Below are positions 37,083 to 45,345 of a stretch of 57,787 nucleotides of DNA, piece after piece. This DNA is from an uncultured Sutterella sp. (GTDB taxonomy: Bacteria; Pseudomonadota; Gammaproteobacteria; Burkholderiales; Burkholderiaceae_F). The position numbers were made by a program, and so were the translations under genes. The notes beneath the pieces were generated by a model. It was not told the origin of the DNA. It worked only from the letters and a program-made list of their open reading frames with translations, and searched no databases. The stretch covers positions 1 to 57,787 of the forward strand of contig CAJKSP010000011.1 in assembly GCA_905202595.1 (NCBI GenBank). Direction: 5' to 3'. The first letter of the stretch is position 1; each line of letters begins with the position of its first letter.

Positions 37083-38198
37083 TCAGTCTGCGCTAGCTGC
37101 GGCGGCTGGGGCCGGCGCAGCAGAAGTTTCCGGCGATGCACTGACGGCAGAGCCGTCCTGAAGCCGCACAAGCTGATTCGTGATGACCTGGTCCCCATCA
37201 GCGAGACCTTTGCGCACGATCCAATCCTGGCCTTCCCAGAGTCCGACCTCTACCGGCTTGCGAACTGCCTTGCCGTTATTTATGACGTAAACAGCATAAG
37301 TGCCGTCTGGCAGCTGCAATACGGCTTTTTGAGGAACGCGATAAGCCTTGGGGTCCACGCTGACTTGAAGGCGAATATTGACAAATTCTCCGGGGAGCAA
37401 CGTGCCAGGATTGCTTACTTTGGCGCGCATGATGCGCGTGCTTGTGTTGGGATCGATTTCTTTTGCTACGTAATCCAGCTTGGCGGCCAGCTCCGAGCCG
37501 TCCTTTCTGAACACTCGGACGTGGTTCTTCATCGTGACAGGCTGCATAGACAAGTCGCGGTCGGACGGCGCGAAGACCACGCGTATGTCGTCATGCTGGG
37601 TGATTGTTGCCAGCAGCGTTGAATTTGCCGATACAAGCGCTCCGGGCTTGACCTCTGCGCGGGATGCATAGCCCGATGCGGGAGCGGCTACCTTTGTCCA
37701 GCTCAAGCTGATGGCGGCATCGGTTTCCTGCGCTTTGGCTTCGTTGAGCGCGAAGCTTTTTTGATTGCGGGTGCTCTGTGCATCGTCAAAGTCTTTTTTG
37801 GTGCCAGCGCCTGACTTGTAGAGGCTTTGTGCGCGCTTGAGCTCGCGTTCGGCCTGCTTGAGCTCGTCCGCAGCGCGAAGCCTGGCAGATCTGGCGCTAT
37901 CAAGTTGGGCGCGGAAGGGCGCATCGTCGATTTCAAAGAGAATGTCGCCTGCTTTGACGAGGTCGCCTTCGCGATAGTCGAGGCGCTTCAGAATGCCCCC
38001 CACTTGGGGGCGGACTTCAACTTGCTGGCCGCCTTCAGCCTGTCCAATGACTTGAATCCAGTGGGGCTCGTCAGCTGCGTGAACGGTGACGTAGGTGACT
38101 GGCAAAGGCGCTCGAGTGGCGGGGGCTTGCTGCGTGGGCTTGCATGCAGCAAGCCCGAGCACTAGCAGGCAGGAAATCAAAAGACGGCAAGACATCAT
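37083..38198 (-). CDS. RND efflux periplasmic adaptor lipoprotein (AcrA/MexA)
   Basis: This membrane-fusion protein links the RND pump to an outer-membrane channel. The lipoprotein signal ends in the lipobox LGLAAC, so it is probably anchored to the inner membrane by a lipidated Cys. A lipoyl/barrel-sandwich half-motif (VEVRPQVGGILKRL and VKAGDILFEID), a coiled-coil hairpin (about residues 95-165) and the second half-motif (KVAAPASGYASRAEV) follow in order. The frame also opens at a TTG three codons upstream; ATG 38198 is preferred. It is first in the operon with the pump gene. Confidence 0.92.
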   Translation of the reverse strand: MMSCRLLISCLLVLGLAACKPTQQAPATRAPLPVTYVTVHAADEPHWIQVIGQAEGGQQVEVRPQVGGILKRLDYREGDLVKAGDILFEIDDAPFRAQLDSARSARLRAADELKQAERELKRAQSLYKSGAGTKKDFDDAQSTRNQKSFALNEAKAQETDAAISLSWTKVAAPASGYASRAEVKPGALVSANSTLLATITQHDDIRVVFAPSDRDLSMQPVTMKNHVRVFRKDGSELAAKLDYVAKEIDPNTSTRIMRAKVSNPGTLLPGEFVNIRLQVSVDPKAYRVPQKAVLQLPDGTYAVYVINNGKAVRKPVEVGLWEGQDWIVRKGLADGDQVITNQLVRLQDGSAVSASPETSAAPAPAAAASAD

Positions 38199-38207
38199 CG
38201 GATTCAA

Positions 38208-38743
38208 TGCGGAGTCGGACGATGCTCGATCACGGCAGATGCCGACGGAACGCCCGAGGCGCTGAAGACATGAATTTAAAAAAGAATATTACGCAAGGTG
38301 GTTCGGGATCGAAGCGGCTGTTAAAGAGAGGCAAAGCTATGTAACAAGTTTTTTCAGATCGACCGCAGAGGAAGAACAATAGAGCAAAAGCTTCAAAGGA
38401 ATGATCGGCGGGACGGCTAATCCGAAAGGCGGCTCTGCTGAACTCGCATCTTGCTCTGAAGAGGTATTAGGGTTAACGCTCAAAAATGCTTGCTCGGAAT
38501 TTCAATTGGGGAGCCGTTAAATTTACTCAGCTAGGCAATTCACCTTAGAGTGAAAAAATATTTCAATAAATATCATTTAAAAACAATCAAACAAGATCAT
38601 TTAATGATTTTTTAAAGTGTAAGCTTTTGCAGTGGAGCTTGTAACTTTTTGTATTTAATCAATCACCCTCTACTTTCTTGGTACCTAAAGAGGTAGACGG
38701 CGAGAGAATAGCCCCCGTCCTCACACTCACTGAGAGAAAAGAC
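38208..38743. promoter_or_regulatory. AT-rich divergent control region between the efflux operon and dcuB
   Basis: About 535 nt without a supportable gene. The dcuB-proximal third (38520-38670) is strikingly AT-rich. It holds an FNR-like site TTGTATTTAATCAA at 38649-38662 (8 of 10 consensus positions of TTGAT-N4-ATCAA) and a palindrome ATCATTTAATGAT at 38596-38608. Both are candidates for anaerobic regulation of dcuB. No clear regulator gene or operator for the efflux operon is seen on the other side. Confidence 0.5.
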
Positions 38744-40090
38744 ATGCAAGTCACTTTCTGGGTGCAGCTGATCATTGTTTTGATCGCGCTGTTCTACGGC
38801 GCCCGTAAGGGCGGCATGGCCCTGGGTCTCGTCGGCGGCCTTGGCCTGCTGATTTTGATCTTTGGCTTCCGCATTCCTATCGGCAAGCCCCCGGTCGACG
38901 TCATTCTGACGATTCTGGCCGTGGTCTGCGGCTCTGCAACTCTGCAGGCTGCTGGCGGTCTCGACTGCCTGCTGCAGATCGCTGAACGAGTTCTGCGCAA
39001 GCATCCGCGCTTCGTCGTCTACCTCGCTCCGTACCTCTGCTGGTTCCTCACGATCCTCTGCGGCACGGGCCATGTGGTCTACACGATGCTGCCGATTATT
39101 TACGACGTGGCCATCAAGAACGGCATCCGTCCGGAGCGCCCGATGGCTGCTTCGACGATTGCTGCTCAGATGGGCGTGATCTGCTCGCCGGCTGCTGTGG
39201 CTGCCGTGTCGATGATCTCGCTCCTCGAAGGCTATGAAGTCGGTGGCAAGCCCTTCGGCTTCATCCAGCTGTTCGCAATCGTGATCCCGGCCGGCATCGT
39301 CGGCGTTTTCGCAGAAGCGACTTTCTCCTCCTTCCGTGGCAAGGACCTTGATAAGGACGAAGCCTTCCAGAAGCTTATTTCTGATCCGGAACAGAAGAAG
39401 TACGTCTACGGCGAAAACACCACCCTGATCGGCAAGGTCTTCCCGAAGACCGCTTGGCTGTCCCTCTACATCTTCCTGCTCACGATCGTCTTTGTGGCGG
39501 CTCTGGGCATGGATCCGGCTCTGCGTCCTGTCGTTGGCGGCAAGGCCCTCTCGATGACGAACCTCATCCAGATGTCGATGCTGTCCGCTGGTACGCTGAT
39601 GCTGCTCTTCTGCAATGTGCGTGCTAACGCCATTAGCAAGACCCAGGTGTTCAGCGCTGGTGCAGTTGCCATTGTGGCTGTGTACGGCGTGGCTTGGATG
39701 GCCGATACGATGTTCATGGCTCACTTGAACGACCTGAAGGTCATCCTGGTCGACTGGGTGAAGGAAGCTCCGTGGTCCTATGCTGTGGTGCTCCTCCTGG
39801 TGTCGAAGCTCGTGAACTCGCAGGCTGCTGCTGTTGCGACGATTGTTCCAGTGGCTTTGGCCATCGGCGTCAACCCCGGCATCGTGGTTGCCTTCTCGTC
39901 CGCCTGCTATGGCTACTACATCCTGCCGACGTATCCGTCTGACCTGGCTGCAATTCAGTTCGACCGCTCTGGCACGACGCACATCGGCCGCTGGGTTATC
40001 AACCACTCGTTCATTGCGCCGGGCCTTATCGGCGTGATCACGGCCTGCGTGGTCGGCGGCCTCCTCGGCGTCGCCTACGGCTACATCTAA
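38744..40090 (+). CDS. dcuB: Anaerobic C4-dicarboxylate transporter (DcuA/DcuB family)
   Basis: This inner-membrane exchanger takes up fumarate, malate or aspartate in return for succinate during anaerobic growth. The 448-residue polytopic product matches DcuB from its start (IIVLIALFYGARKGGMALGL) and through GKPPVDVILTILAVVCGSATLQA. It also has TILCGTGHVVYTMLPIIYDV, IRPERPMAASTIAAQMG and FRGKDLDKDEAFQKLI. The frame extends 22 codons upstream, but ATG 38744 with GAGAG before it fits the family. Codon choice is very biased (CTG, CTC, TCC), pointing to high expression. FNR-like sites lie upstream and a terminator follows. Confidence 0.93.
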   Translation: MQVTFWVQLIIVLIALFYGARKGGMALGLVGGLGLLILIFGFRIPIGKPPVDVILTILAVVCGSATLQAAGGLDCLLQIAERVLRKHPRFVVYLAPYLCWFLTILCGTGHVVYTMLPIIYDVAIKNGIRPERPMAASTIAAQMGVICSPAAVAAVSMISLLEGYEVGGKPFGFIQLFAIVIPAGIVGVFAEATFSSFRGKDLDKDEAFQKLISDPEQKKYVYGENTTLIGKVFPKTAWLSLYIFLLTIVFVAALGMDPALRPVVGGKALSMTNLIQMSMLSAGTLMLLFCNVRANAISKTQVFSAGAVAIVAVYGVAWMADTMFMAHLNDLKVILVDWVKEAPWSYAVVLLLVSKLVNSQAAAVATIVPVALAIGVNPGIVVAFSSACYGYYILPTYPSDLAAIQFDRSGTTHIGRWVINHSFIAPGLIGVITACVVGGLLGVAYGYI

Positions 40091-40163
40091 CAAGAAAATA
40101 CAAATCTTGTGAGGACCAAGACGTAGCAGAGCGCTCTCGGATAGAGAGCGCCCCACGCAAAGA

Positions 40164-40203
40164 GAAGCGGAGTCCGATTCAATCGGGCTCCGCTTTTTTT
40201 TAT
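40164..40203 (+). terminator. Intrinsic terminator after dcuB
   Basis: AAGCGGAG pairs with CTCCGCTT around an inner CCGAT/ATCGG stem and is followed by a run of nine or more T. A smaller hairpin (GCGCTCTC with GAGAGCGC, about 40130-40151) precedes it. Confidence 0.92.
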
Positions 40204-40321
40204 GTATGTCTGCGTGGTAGCTGACTGCTGCGATGTGGCGTTGGGTCTCGCGTCTGTAAGGCAAGAAAAATCTGCTCGTTTCGGCTTCATTGTCTACACG
40301 GAAGTCGGAGAGTTCAGACAG

Positions 40322-40355
40322 AATAAAGGTGCATCTCCGGCCAGGGATGCACCTT
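40322..40355 (-). terminator. Intrinsic terminator after the NarL-like regulator
   Basis: On the minus strand AAGGTGCATC pairs with GATGCACCTT (10 bp perfect) across a ten-base loop and is followed by TATTC. It lies 33 nt beyond the regulator's stop codon. Confidence 0.7.
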
Positions 40356-40387
40356 GATATGAAGATCCAGTGAGATTTAGGCGACGC

Positions 40388-41095
40388 TTATAACATCGAG
40401 GAGGGCGTAGCTTGGATGCCGTTTTCCTTTAGCTGTTCCGGCGGAATGCGGTAGCCATGCTCTGAGCCCCAGACGGCAGCTTCTACTCGAGAACGGAAGC
40501 GCAACTTCTTAAGGAGATGTTTGACATGCACTTTGACAGTGCCGTCTGTGATTTTGAGATAACGTGCAATTTCTCGGTTGGATAAGCCTGTTGCAACGCA
40601 GACCAGCACATCAATCTCTCGGCGCGTCAAAAGCTTCGTGGATCGATCTTCAGTATGCAGCGTGCCTGTGCGCAGGTGCTCAGCGAGCGCAGAAGTGATC
40701 TTTTCGGATGTAGCCATGCGGCCGGCAGCTACTTCCCGAATCTGGCGAACGAACTCGTCGATGGGTTCGCTTCTGAGGAGATAGCCGTTGACATCTTGAC
40801 GGATGGCCTCCATGAGCGCTGATGCGCTTTCTTCGGAATTGAGCAGCATGACCACTCGCGTACTGGGGCTTCGCTTCTTAATTTCTTTGAGCAGCTCCAT
40901 GGACGAATGCGAACGGCCATCTAAATCCAGAATGGCTAAGTCAGGTAGCAGGCTTACAAGGCTGAGCGCTGTATTTTCTTCGCTCGTCTGGCCAGTGATG
41001 GAAAACTCTCCGGTCGCACTGAGCACATCTGCCATGGCCTTTCGGAAGAGAGGGTAATCGTCAACGAGGACGACGGAAACTTTGCGCTTATCCAT
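40388..41095 (-). CDS. Orphan NarL/FixJ-type response regulator
   Basis: This two-domain regulator has 235 residues. The receiver has the acidic pocket D12-D13 and the likely phospho-acceptor D57 (LAILDLDG). The LuxR-type helix-turn-helix (LLTRREIDVLVCVATGLSNR, then TDGTVKVHVKHLLKKL) continues into RSRVEAAVW, as in E. coli NarL. Two conserved receiver positions differ: the switch Thr/Ser is L85 (VVMLLNS) and the conserved Lys is R108 (GYLLRSEP). No sensor kinase gene lies nearby. Its position next to dcuB suggests a role in anaerobic respiration control, but this is inference. Confidence 0.85.
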   Translation of the reverse strand: MDKRKVSVVLVDDYPLFRKAMADVLSATGEFSITGQTSEENTALSLVSLLPDLAILDLDGRSHSSMELLKEIKKRSPSTRVVMLLNSEESASALMEAIRQDVNGYLLRSEPIDEFVRQIREVAAGRMATSEKITSALAEHLRTGTLHTEDRSTKLLTRREIDVLVCVATGLSNREIARYLKITDGTVKVHVKHLLKKLRFRSRVEAAVWGSEHGYRIPPEQLKENGIQATPSSML

Positions 41096-41199
41096 CTTCT
41101 TGTCTTATGCGCTCCGCGAGGCGCAACGCTGCAAGGGCGCTGCGCCTCGAATGTTGTCGTTATGCGCTTAGGGGTGTCGGTGGTGGCGGCCGACAGTCA

Positions 41200-42471
41200 T
41201 CAAGCGCGGTCGAAGTCTTCAACGGCCTGGCAGAGCACGCGCGTACCAGCCATGAAGTCTTCAATCTTCATGGCTTCATGCGGATTGTGAGAGCCATGCT
41301 GATTGGCCACGAAGATCATGGCGACAGGAATGCCGCAATTGCCGAGAACGGCTGAATCATGGCCGGCGCCAGAAGCAAGGCGCATGACAGGAACTTCGGC
41401 GGCAGCGGCTGCTTTCACCAGCTGATCCGACAAAGCGGCATTCACCACAGCCGGCTGCGTCACGAGCATCTTGTCGAATTCAAACTTCACACCGCGCTCT
41501 TCTTCAATGCGTTTGGCTTCATCAAGCAACGCTGCATGGAACTCATTGCAGGTGTCAATCGACAGGCTGCGCATGTCGATCGTGAAGCTCACAAGGCCCG
41601 GAATCACAGAAATGGCTGCCGTATCAGCAGTTTTCAAAACGCCTACCGTGAAAACGAGATCCTTGCCTTCGTCCAAAAAGGCTTGCCAGCGGTCTTCCAT
41701 GCGGGAGAGCAGCCGAGCGGTAGCCATGACGGCATCATGGCGGTACTGCTTGTCGACTGCGCCAGAGTGCGCCGTTTCGCCCACGCACTTGACGGCCTTG
41801 TGGCGGATATTGCCGCGGATGCCCGTGACAATGCCGGTGCGGCAGGTTTCCTGACTCGTAAGCGTCGGCCCCTGTTCGATGTGCAGCTCGACGAATGCAG
41901 CGATCTTCTTGGGGTCAATGACGGGCTGGCCGGTCGTCAGCTTGTCCGGATCAAGGCCCTGGCTACGCATGGCATCGGCGAGTGTTTCGCCGGTTGTGCG
42001 GTGCTTGAGCGCCAAATCTGCCGGCGTCAGACGACCCATCATGCCGAGCGAGCCCATGTAGGCTTTGCCGAAGAAGGAGCTTTCTTCGCCACGCATGACA
42101 AGCACGCGGTAATCGCGCTTGGGCGTGATGCCGGCATCGCGTAGATGCTTGGCGGCGCAAAGCGCGGCGACGACGCCGGCGAGGCCGTCATAGTTGCCGC
42201 CTTGGGGCACGCTGTCTGCATGACTGCCGGCAACGAAGGCGGGCAGAGAGCGATCGCGGCCGGGCAGTGTCATCCAAATGCCGCCCGCGGCATCGTGTTC
42301 GATTTCAAGGCCAAGAGAAGTGCCGATCTTTTCGAGATAGGCCATGGCAGCAGTTTCTTTGGCAGAGAACGCTTGGCGCGTGACGCCAGGTCCGTCGACG
42401 GACATGGCGCGAATGTCAGCAAAGATTCGCGAGGCGAAGTCTGCCAGTTCAGAATGCTTTTCTTCGATCAT
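41200..42471 (-). CDS. M20 amidohydrolase, N-carbamoyl-amino acid hydrolase / allantoate amidohydrolase type
   Basis: This zinc-dependent amidase of the hydantoinase/carbamoylase branch has 423 residues. Motifs in order are GSHADSVPQGGNYDGLAGV (first His, bridging Asp), VMRGEESSFFGKAYMGS (catalytic Glu) and VELHIEQGPTL (third ligand His). A final His lies in GSHNPHEAMKIEDF. Enzymes of this branch release ammonia and CO2 from N-carbamoyl amino acids, allantoate or ureidoglycolate. ATG 42471 fits the family better than the upstream in-frame start. It is divergent from the AbgA-like gene across a 385-nt structured region. Confidence 0.85.
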   Translation of the reverse strand: MIEEKHSELADFASRIFADIRAMSVDGPGVTRQAFSAKETAAMAYLEKIGTSLGLEIEHDAAGGIWMTLPGRDRSLPAFVAGSHADSVPQGGNYDGLAGVVAALCAAKHLRDAGITPKRDYRVLVMRGEESSFFGKAYMGSLGMMGRLTPADLALKHRTTGETLADAMRSQGLDPDKLTTGQPVIDPKKIAAFVELHIEQGPTLTSQETCRTGIVTGIRGNIRHKAVKCVGETAHSGAVDKQYRHDAVMATARLLSRMEDRWQAFLDEGKDLVFTVGVLKTADTAAISVIPGLVSFTIDMRSLSIDTCNEFHAALLDEAKRIEEERGVKFEFDKMLVTQPAVVNAALSDQLVKAAAAAEVPVMRLASGAGHDSAVLGNCGIPVAMIFVANQHGSHNPHEAMKIEDFMAGTRVLCQAVEDFDRA

Positions 42472-42856
42472 GATGTTGTCTCTTTCTCCTATGCGTGCAG
42501 CGACTGAAGCATCTGTGTGCTCAGTCTTCAAACAATTTCGAATACTACCAACGATATATAACGACTTACTCTATGGCGGTACAGAAATCGGGGGCCGCTT
42601 TGACTAACGGTAAAAGGCTAGAGCGATCTAACAAAAGCCGGCTCTCCGGAAATAGGAAAGAGCGCATCAGCGAATTCTTTACAGCCTCGCTGTAAATCAA
42701 GGAAAGCTTGGTTTGAACGGCGAACCGTTCCTTTACTGCCGCTTTCCCTAATGCCTCTGAAGGGATAGGGTGTTGATAATAGGCGCGCAAACAGAGAGGC
42801 CCGCGTCCAGTATCTGACTCGACGCATTCGGCCTATCACCAAGAGGAGTCCTACAA
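42472..42856. promoter_or_regulatory. Divergent region between two M20 genes with a chain of hairpins
   Basis: No gene is supported in these 385 nt. Three adjacent structures precede the AbgA-like gene. The first is TTTACAGC/GCTGTAAA (42678-42696, 8 bp, 3-nt loop). The second is a nested stem with outer GGAAAGC/GCTTTCC (42701-42707 and 42741-42747) and inner GAACGG/CCGTTC with loop CGAA (42715-42730). The third is CCCTA/TAGGG with inner CCT/AGG (42746-42770). They could be operators or a folded 5' leader. They match no riboswitch family that I recognise. Confidence 0.5.
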
Positions 42857-44140
42857 ATGGCTGCAAACATTTCTGCCTACCATGACCAGCTGATCGAATA
42901 TCGCCGCAAGCTGCATACCTGCCCGGAAGAAGGCTGGAGCGAATTCACGACGACAGCTTTTCTGATTGGGAAGCTGCGCGAGTACGGCTATCAAGTGCTG
43001 ACCGGCAAGGCGGTGGTGAATCCGGACAGCTGCTTGGGCCGCAGCCCCAAGGTCGTGGAAGCCGGCATTGAATTCGCGCGGCAGAACGGCGTGTCCGAAG
43101 AGCTTTTGAAGGAAATGGATGGTCTGACTGGCTGTGTTGGCGTGCTTGATACCGGCCGTCCCGGTCCGACGGTGGCCATCCGCTTCGATATTGACTGCAT
43201 TCCGGTGCAGGAGTCGCATGAGGCCGACCACAAGCCGGCAGCGGAAGGCTTTGTTTCGACGCGCAAGGGCTTCATGCATGCCTGCGGACATGATGCTCAT
43301 ATGTCGACGGGCCTTGCTGTAGCGCATTGGTTTGCCGACCATAAGGACGAACTCAAGGGCAAGCTCAAGGTTCTGTTTCAACCGGCAGAAGAAGGCGTTC
43401 GCGGCGCAGCCGGCATGGCAGCATCCGGCATCGTTGATGATGCCGATTATTTCCTTGCCGCGCATATCGCCATGATGTGCAAGTCGGGCGAGTTGTCGAT
43501 CAATCCGTATGGCTTCCTCTGCACGACCAAGCTGGACGTGACGTTTACCGGCCGCCCCGCTCATGCTGGTGTTGAGCCCAATGCCGGGCGCAATGCTATG
43601 GCTGCTGCCTGCAATGCCTTCGTGCAGCTTCTGGGCATTCCCCGCCACGGTTCCGGCATGACGCGCATCAATGTCGGCCAGCTCGAAGCAGGTGAGGGCC
43701 GCAATGTCATTCCCAGCCACGCCGTTATGAAGATGGAAGTGCGCGGTGAGACGGGCGAAATCAATCAGTACATGTATGACAGCGCTGTCGAAATCATCAA
43801 GGGCTGCGCTATTTCGCAGCGCTGCGAGTACAAGATCGAGAAGATGGGCGAAGCTGTCGATCTCGTCAATAGCCCTGAGCTCGTCAAGGTGCTGGCCGAG
43901 GCCGGCCACGAAGTAAAAGGCCTCAATGTCCACGAAGATCCGATGAATTTCGGCGGTTCCGAAGATGCGACGATTTTGGCGCGCCGCGTGCAGGCGCATG
44001 GCGGCAAGGCAGCTTTCTTCGTTATTGGTGCCGATCGTCCGTCTGGCCACCATACGTCTCGCTTTGACGTTGATGAAGGTGCGCTCGATACTGGGCTTCA
44101 GGTCTGGACGAATGCGCTTGAAATTCTGATGAAGAAGTAA
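42857..44140 (+). CDS. AbgA-like M20 amidohydrolase
   Basis: The 427-residue product aligns throughout with AbgA, the catalytic-domain partner of p-aminobenzoyl-glutamate hydrolase. Key motifs are LDTGRPGPTVAIRFDID, MHACGHDAHMSTGLAVAH (metal His and Asp), FQPAEEGVRGAAGM (catalytic Glu), RPAHAGVEPNAGRNA and GSEDATILARRVQAHGG. The ligand His lies in SGHHTSRFDVDE. E. coli AbgA acts with AbgB and is fed by AbgT; neither partner gene is here, so this may be a stand-alone amidase with another N-acyl-glutamate-type substrate. GAGGAG eight bases upstream supports the start. Confidence 0.83.
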   Translation: MAANISAYHDQLIEYRRKLHTCPEEGWSEFTTTAFLIGKLREYGYQVLTGKAVVNPDSCLGRSPKVVEAGIEFARQNGVSEELLKEMDGLTGCVGVLDTGRPGPTVAIRFDIDCIPVQESHEADHKPAAEGFVSTRKGFMHACGHDAHMSTGLAVAHWFADHKDELKGKLKVLFQPAEEGVRGAAGMAASGIVDDADYFLAAHIAMMCKSGELSINPYGFLCTTKLDVTFTGRPAHAGVEPNAGRNAMAAACNAFVQLLGIPRHGSGMTRINVGQLEAGEGRNVIPSHAVMKMEVRGETGEINQYMYDSAVEIIKGCAISQRCEYKIEKMGEAVDLVNSPELVKVLAEAGHEVKGLNVHEDPMNFGGSEDATILARRVQAHGGKAAFFVIGADRPSGHHTSRFDVDEGALDTGLQVWTNALEILMKK

Positions 44141-44174
44141 AGCAAAAAGCGCAGTTCTGATCCATCATCAAAGA

Positions 44175-44208
44175 AAGCGGAGAGTCTTAAAGTTCTCCGC
44201 TTTTTTTT
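44175..44208 (+). terminator. Intrinsic terminator after the AbgA-like gene
   Basis: AAGCGGAGA (44175-44183) pairs with TCTCCGCTT (44194-44202) and runs into a continuous T tract ending at 44208. Confidence 0.92.
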
Positions 44209-44401
44209 GAAATGCCTGGGTGCGAGTAATAAAATAATCTGTTTCATGCGGAATTAAAGCGGTCTCTTTCCGTTCAGGAAGTTGAGCCGATCCGCGGCAA
44301 GTGAAGAATTCTTAAACCAACCGGGCCCGCCGCCCGGCCGGCCGTGGCGTTCGAGATGCCGAGCGCAGGGCCGCGCACTGTCACGATTTGAAGGAACCAA
44401 C

Positions 44402-45139
44402 ATGTCGGGTCATTCCAAGTGGGCCAACATTCAGCACCGCAAGGGCCGTCAGGATGCCAAGCGCTCCAATCTGTGGACGAAGCTCGTCCGAGAAATCATC
44501 GTTGCTGCTCGCCTCGGCGGCGGCGATCCGGACAGCAATTCCCGCCTTCGCCTTTCTTTGGTCAAGGCTCGTGCTGGCAACGTTCCGAAGGATACGATTC
44601 AGAATGCCATTCTCAAGGGCACAGGCCAGCTTGAAGGCGTGAGCTATGAGGAAATCCGTTATGAAGGCTACGGTGTCGGCGGTGCTGCCGTTATGATCGA
44701 TTGCACGACTGACAACCGCGTGCGCACTGTTGCGGACGTTCGCCACATTCTCAGCCGCCATGGCGGAAATCTCGGCGCTGAAGGTTCTGTAGCCTTCCTT
44801 TTCCAGCACGAAGGTCAGTTTGTTTTTGCGCCGGGATCGACGACTGAAGATCAGCTGATGGAAGTGGCGCTTGAAGCAGGTGCCGAAGATATCGCGACCG
44901 ATCCGGATGACGGCTCGATCGAAGTCACTTGCGCCCCTGAAGCGTTTGACGCTGTTCAGAAGGCCTTTGATGCTGCTGGTCTGAAGCCTGAATACGCTGA
45001 AATCACGTATAAGCCGCTCAATGAAGTGAAGCTCGAAGGCGAAGCGGCAGCCAAGATGCAGTCGCTCCTTGACGACTTGGATGCGCTTGATGACGTGCAG
45101 CAGGTGTATACCACGGCCGTTTTTGACGACGTGGAGTAA
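44402..45139 (+). CDS. yebC: YebC/TACO1-family protein
   Basis: A conserved 245-residue protein. Family members bind DNA as regulators or, as recently shown for YebC/TACO1 proteins, assist ribosomes at difficult (proline-rich) sequences. Signature stretches are GHSKWANIQHRKGRQDAKR at the N-terminus, YEGYGVGGAAVMIDCTTDN near the middle and HGGNLGAEGSVAFLF. The start at 44402 (preceded by AAGGAA) matches the family; the frame is open 40 codons further upstream without family similarity. Its C-terminus (DDLDALDDVQQVYTTAVF) is typical. It sits between the AbgA-like gene and purD. Confidence 0.95.
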   Translation: MSGHSKWANIQHRKGRQDAKRSNLWTKLVREIIVAARLGGGDPDSNSRLRLSLVKARAGNVPKDTIQNAILKGTGQLEGVSYEEIRYEGYGVGGAAVMIDCTTDNRVRTVADVRHILSRHGGNLGAEGSVAFLFQHEGQFVFAPGSTTEDQLMEVALEAGAEDIATDPDDGSIEVTCAPEAFDAVQKAFDAAGLKPEYAEITYKPLNEVKLEGEAAAKMQSLLDDLDALDDVQQVYTTAVFDDVE

Positions 45140-45175
45140 GAGGAACGGCGCTGCAAGCGCTTGAACCGTGCATTC

Positions 45176-45208
45176 AGAGCCTGCAGGAGAAATCCTGCAG
45201 GCTCTTTG
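45176..45208 (+). terminator. Intrinsic terminator after yebC
   Basis: A perfect 13-bp stem, AGAGCCTGCAGGA with TCCTGCAGGCTCT, has a GAAA tetraloop and is followed by a short TT. The T tract is short, but the stem is very stable. Confidence 0.75.
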
Positions 45209-45345
45209 CGCTTCTACAGCGGCTTCACCTGTAGAATGAGGCCATTTTCTGCAGGTCCTGCGTTGCGAGCAAAACGATCGCGGGGCAGGACGCTTAATGC
45301 TGCGCCCGCAAGCTGCGGGACGCTTTTCCCTTTAGGTGACATGTC

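Noticed and set aside
38663..40264. Open frame of 533 codons opposite dcuB
   Set aside because: The composition is His/Asp/Arg-rich, as expected when hydrophobic codons are read in reverse. It has no start context, and dcuB is a perfect family match.
42851..44053. Open frame of 400 codons opposite the AbgA-like gene
   Set aside because: It is a shadow of a strongly biased gene. No motifs are seen, and it covers the AbgA-like gene almost exactly.
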